Source of the DNA: CAYONZ01 sp964405465
Lineage (GTDB): Bacteria > Bdellovibrionota > Bdellovibrionia > Bdellovibrionales > JAMPXM01
Direction of reading: 5' to 3'
DNA length: 64,000 bases
NCBI GenBank assembly: GCA_964405465.1
Contig: CAYONZ010000004.1
Coordinates: forward strand, 1 to 64,000
Within the stretch, counting starts at the first letter, position 1, and the number at the start of each line of letters is the position of its first letter. A program made the position numbers and the translations under genes. Positions 61,425 to 64,000 of this stretch are shown here, piece after piece. The notes beneath the pieces were generated by a model. It worked only from the letters and a program-made list of their open reading frames with translations, searched no databases and was not told the origin of the DNA.

Positions 61425-62380
61425 TTTTTCCGATCTTTGGTGACTGGCCAAATCCGAACAAGGTGATCGCAACTATTTTGTTTTTTACTTTGAATATTTT
61501 TGTCTTCATATTAACGGTCGATGATTTTCGCTTGAATCAGACTAAGATCGAAAAGCTTTTGGACGACGATCATTTTTTAAGAGTCAATGGGCAGGTATTT
61601 GCACAATACATTGCCAAGAATCCTTCGCAATTTGATGAGCTTTATAGAAGACTCAGTGAAAAAGTTTTTTCTGGAGATCGATCTTCGGCGATTATTTTGG
61701 GTGCATTTGGCTTTCGACATGTCAGATTCATGAGCGAAGCTGAGTCTTTGCAAGTTAGTGGGGATGATGTTGAAATCAAAGACTGGCAAAGGAAAGTGAG
61801 TTTGCTCCGTGACTACCAAAGTAAGCATCCTTCATTTCAGTGGGGCGTGAGCAGTGCCAGTAGAACTCCTGCAAGTTTGATCACCTATCAGTTTTCACAT
61901 AGTGGTGAAGCTCATCTTTTTTGGAACATGCTTTTTCTTCTGCTCTTTGGCTCTTTTGCAGAAGTCACTCTTGGCACGAGTTTGGTGATTTTAACCTATG
62001 TGACGGCCGGGGTATTTGGCGCCATGGCGTTTGCCTGGCTTTCGGGAGTGACCACCTCGCCGCTCGTTGGCGCTAGTGCCTCAGTGAGTGGTTTGGTCGG
62101 TTTGATCGTGGCCTATTTTGGCAATGAACGTCTTCGTTTCTTCTATTGGCTTTTGCCGCATAAGAACTACTACGGGACAGTGATGCTTCCCTCGTGGACA
62201 GTGCTTTTATTGTTTATGGTTCCCGATCTGGCGGGCTATCTCTCAGCCGTTGAAGGCTTTAGTCCAGTGGCACACGCCGCCCACCTTGGCGGATTGCTTG
62301 CTGGATTTTTCATGGGTTTTGCGCTTCGATCGGAATGGCTCAAGCGCGATGAAGAGCTTGAAGACGGGCAGCCATCTTAG
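61421..62380 (+). CDS. Rhomboid-family intramembrane serine protease
   Basis: 319 residues. One N-terminal span at about 13-35, a soluble stretch of about 110 residues, then a six-span rhomboid core from about 145. HLFWNMLFLLLFG holds the HxxxN oxyanion motif of rhomboids; SPLVGASASVSGLVG has the catalytic GxSx Ser at about 218; SPVAHAAHLGGLLAGFFMG has the catalytic His at about 288. It cuts membrane proteins within or next to their spans. The start overlaps the RDD-TPR gene stop, so the two are made together; the RDD-TPR protein may be a partner or substrate-presenting factor. Confidence 0.9.
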   Translation: MIFPIFGDWPNPNKVIATILFFTLNIFVFILTVDDFRLNQTKIEKLLDDDHFLRVNGQVFAQYIAKNPSQFDELYRRLSEKVFSGDRSSAIILGAFGFRHVRFMSEAESLQVSGDDVEIKDWQRKVSLLRDYQSKHPSFQWGVSSASRTPASLITYQFSHSGEAHLFWNMLFLLLFGSFAEVTLGTSLVILTYVTAGVFGAMAFAWLSGVTTSPLVGASASVSGLVGLIVAYFGNERLRFFYWLLPHKNYYGTVMLPSWTVLLLFMVPDLAGYLSAVEGFSPVAHAAHLGGLLAGFFMGFALRSEWLKRDEELEDGQPS

Positions 62381-62482
62381 CGAATTTTTTCGCACCGGGA
62401 TCAAATTAAATTTCCACAGGACCAGATTCATGCAAAGGGTTTGTCGTTTTACATTGAAATACCAACAGAATCATTGGGACTT

Positions 62483-62643
62483 TAGGGCGTGTCCTCAATT
62501 GGTCGGACGTCGCGAGCGGAAGCAATAGAGATGAGTTGAAGGCACGAGGAGGAGAAATAGTGGTGCTATTTCGACGACGAGCAACGCTCAAATCATTTCT
62601 ATTGCTTTTGCGTAGTAGTCTAGCCAATTGAGGACACGCCCTA
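62483..62643. repeat. 161-bp fold-back repeat, copy 3 (inverted relative to copies 1 and 2)
   Basis: It reads on plus as the reverse complement of copies 1 and 2 and differs from the consensus at one base (C for T in ACTCATCTC on the element strand). Same 20-bp ends and paired inner blocks; TA on both borders. It lies between the rhomboid and hydrolase genes and covers the 3' end of the hydrolase gene, giving its last 17 codons and stop. Confidence 0.9.
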
Positions 62644-63934
62644 AGTTTCGAGAAATTTCATTCGCTATGGCCTGCAACACATCTTCTTGCACCGGACCCA
62701 GCGAAGCTTGTCCATCGTCTTTGTTTGGTGAAAGGGCATGGCCATAACTTTTGAAACTCAAGAGTCTTACACTTTTATTATTTCGTTTGAGGGCTTCAAC
62801 CAAAGGGATCGCATTTTCTGCAAAAGGTACTTGTTGATCTAATTCTCCATGAATGATCACCACATCATGACGATAGCGCCCTGCCTGGTTTATCAATGGA
62901 GCACGAGAAAACATTTCTTGCCACCAGCCCGCTGCCTTTCCCATGACAAGCTGTGTGGGTGGAGCTTCACGAATCGAGGAGTCAATCACCTCAAATTGTG
63001 AATCCAAAACATGATTTAACTCTTCGCGGGTAAAATACCCACGTTGTTTGGGGTCAAGCATTGCCAAGGGTAAATTCATTTGATTCGGTTTTTTTGCATA
63101 CTCATTTATCTCACCACTGGTTTCAATTCGATCGTTGTGGTTGCGGTCAAGTGTTGCAAAAACCGAGTTCACGGGCTGAGTGACGAATTGAAAATGAATC
63201 GTGTCGTGCATCGGGGCGGCCGCTACACCCATTAAGAATAGCTTTTTGACAAACGTATCGAATTCTTTTTCAAAATCTATTTCACTGGCCAGAATGGTGC
63301 CTTCAGAATGGCCAAATAGGTAGATTTCATCAAAGCGATTCATGTTTTTTAAAGACTGTATCGCGGCCTTGATGTCCTTTTTTAAAATTTCAACATCGAG
63401 GGTCGGCAAGATCTTTTGCAATTCACTTGGTTTTTTAATTTCGCTGAAGCCGCGTTTGTCAAAAACAGCGGTAACGAAACCAGCTTTCAAAAACACATCT
63501 GAAATGGGTTTAAAAATAGGCGCGGGTTTTTGATCAAGAGTCATAGCAGATGGCAAAGTTTCCCATCGGTCGTGAATTCCGCTTCCATGAATGAACAAGA
63601 CGACTTTCTTACTGGTAGCTTTGTTATTTGGCTCATTAAGTTGTCCAGTCAAAGTATAGTTCTCGTTGGTAAATTGCCAATCTGACGTCGCACCTTCATC
63701 GGCTGAGTCCGCCACCAGAGTTTCAATAGCTGTGGCGGCCTGTCGGATCTGGGGGCTAGAGGGTGGCACTCCAGTTTGAGGAGTGGTCGACGCGCAAGAA
63801 CAAAGGCCTATGTACACCAACGTGCAAACAATTCTCTTTGAGAGAATCCCGATTAAGAGATATCGTTTGTTCTCATCTGCACGAGCAGATTTATAGAACT
63901 CCTGCTTTTCAAAGGCGGCCTTATTTGCTGACAT
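62588..63934 (-). CDS. Lipoprotein alpha/beta hydrolase with EF-hand-like insert
   Basis: 448 residues from the ATG at 63934, preceded by GAAGAGG; an upstream TTG is less likely. Lipobox LCSC at about 44-47. VVLFIHGSGIHDRWE is the oxyanion strand-turn; nucleophile Ser in LFGHSEGTILAS; the acid is probably in IIHGELDQQVPF; the catalytic His in FKSYGHALSP. An insert between the Ser and acid has two EF-hand-like loops (LDRNHNDRIETSGEINEY and LDPKQRGYFTREEL), of which the second is poor for calcium. The C-terminus from LGRVLNWLD to the stop is encoded by the 161-bp repeat and is not part of the original fold. Substrate unknown. Confidence 0.83.
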   Translation of the reverse strand: MSANKAAFEKQEFYKSARADENKRYLLIGILSKRIVCTLVYIGLCSCASTTPQTGVPPSSPQIRQAATAIETLVADSADEGATSDWQFTNENYTLTGQLNEPNNKATSKKVVLFIHGSGIHDRWETLPSAMTLDQKPAPIFKPISDVFLKAGFVTAVFDKRGFSEIKKPSELQKILPTLDVEILKKDIKAAIQSLKNMNRFDEIYLFGHSEGTILASEIDFEKEFDTFVKKLFLMGVAAAPMHDTIHFQFVTQPVNSVFATLDRNHNDRIETSGEINEYAKKPNQMNLPLAMLDPKQRGYFTREELNHVLDSQFEVIDSSIREAPPTQLVMGKAAGWWQEMFSRAPLINQAGRYRHDVVIIHGELDQQVPFAENAIPLVEALKRNNKSVRLLSFKSYGHALSPNKDDGQASLGPVQEDVLQAIANEISRNLGRVLNWLDYYAKAIEMI

Positions 63935-63935
63935 C

Positions 63936-64000
63936 TTAAACCTCTTCTGGTGGAGCAAACCCGCGGCGCAAAGTGTTTTCTGTGATCACCTTAGGATCTA
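63936..64000 (-). CDS. C-terminal end of an upstream gene (partial)
   Basis: The minus frame is open from the window edge to TAA at 63936-63938, with tail TLRRGFAPPEEV. The stop is one base from the hydrolase ATG, so the two are likely cotranscribed. Too short to identify. Confidence 0.5.
   Translation of the reverse strand, partial: DPKVITENTLRRGFAPPEEV

Noticed and set aside
1..64000. CRISPR array, prophage, toxin-antitoxin or restriction system
   Set aside because: No regularly spaced repeats, phage structural genes, integrase, nuclease or methylase signatures were seen.

Overview
The window reads as a chromosomal segment of a Gram-negative predator or glider of the Bdellovibrionota (Bdellovibrio-like). 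The grounds are a Glt/Agl-type gliding-motor cluster, many lipoproteins including two with an unusual Asn-Cys lipobox-like site, TPR-HTH regulators, secreted DUF4360-type proteins and thrombospondin-3-like calcium repeats, with moderate GC by eye. This placement is inference from gene content; no rRNA is present. No prophage, CRISPR array, integrase or complete insertion sequence was seen.

Layout. 1-7502: a gliding/energy-transduction cluster (large periplasmic TPR protein, FHA + TonB-like protein, TolQ/ExbB-like protein, two ExbD/TolR-like proteins), facing a coupled pair of secreted proteins (7546-8828). 9235-11652: a single-domain response regulator and small anchored or exported proteins. 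12030-25397: secreted metalloproteases, an exported GNAT protein with an internal duplication, a very large exported protein, a dicarboxylate/glutamate symporter, adenylate kinase, a nitronate monooxygenase-like flavoprotein and a cupredoxin. 25548-30795: a TPR-HTH regulator translationally coupled to a large lipoprotein, then a hexapeptide acyltransferase-like protein. 31042-34002: an M1 aminopeptidase lipoprotein. 34093-40111 (minus): an export set of ABC ATPase, FtsX/MacB-type permease, LolA-like carrier and probable outer-membrane barrel, interrupted by an opposite-strand tRNA-Pro(GGG). 40126-45359: flavin reductase, phosphopantetheinyl transferase, trypsin-like protease, PAS histidine kinase and a lipoprotein. 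45639-55994: a compact heme operon, hemA-hemC/D-hemL-(histidine kinase-response regulator)-hemE-hemN-hemY-hemH, with a two-component system inside it; hemB is not in the window. 55996-62380: two DUF4360-like proteins, an FKBP lipoprotein, an anchored protein, an RDD+TPR membrane protein coupled to a rhomboid protease. 62588-63934: a lipoprotein alpha/beta hydrolase.

The most distinctive feature is a 161-bp fold-back repeat present three times (10533-10693, 19753-19913, 62483-62643). Each copy differs by a single, private base from a common consensus, each is bounded by TA, each has 20-bp perfect terminal inverted repeats plus paired inner blocks of 14 and 7 bp, and each lies between convergent genes. 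The third copy supplies the last 17 codons and stop of the hydrolase gene. A short sequence with matching ends lies in a fourth convergent junction (7505-7540). It looks like a recently active non-autonomous element (MITE-like), whose mobiliser is not in this window.
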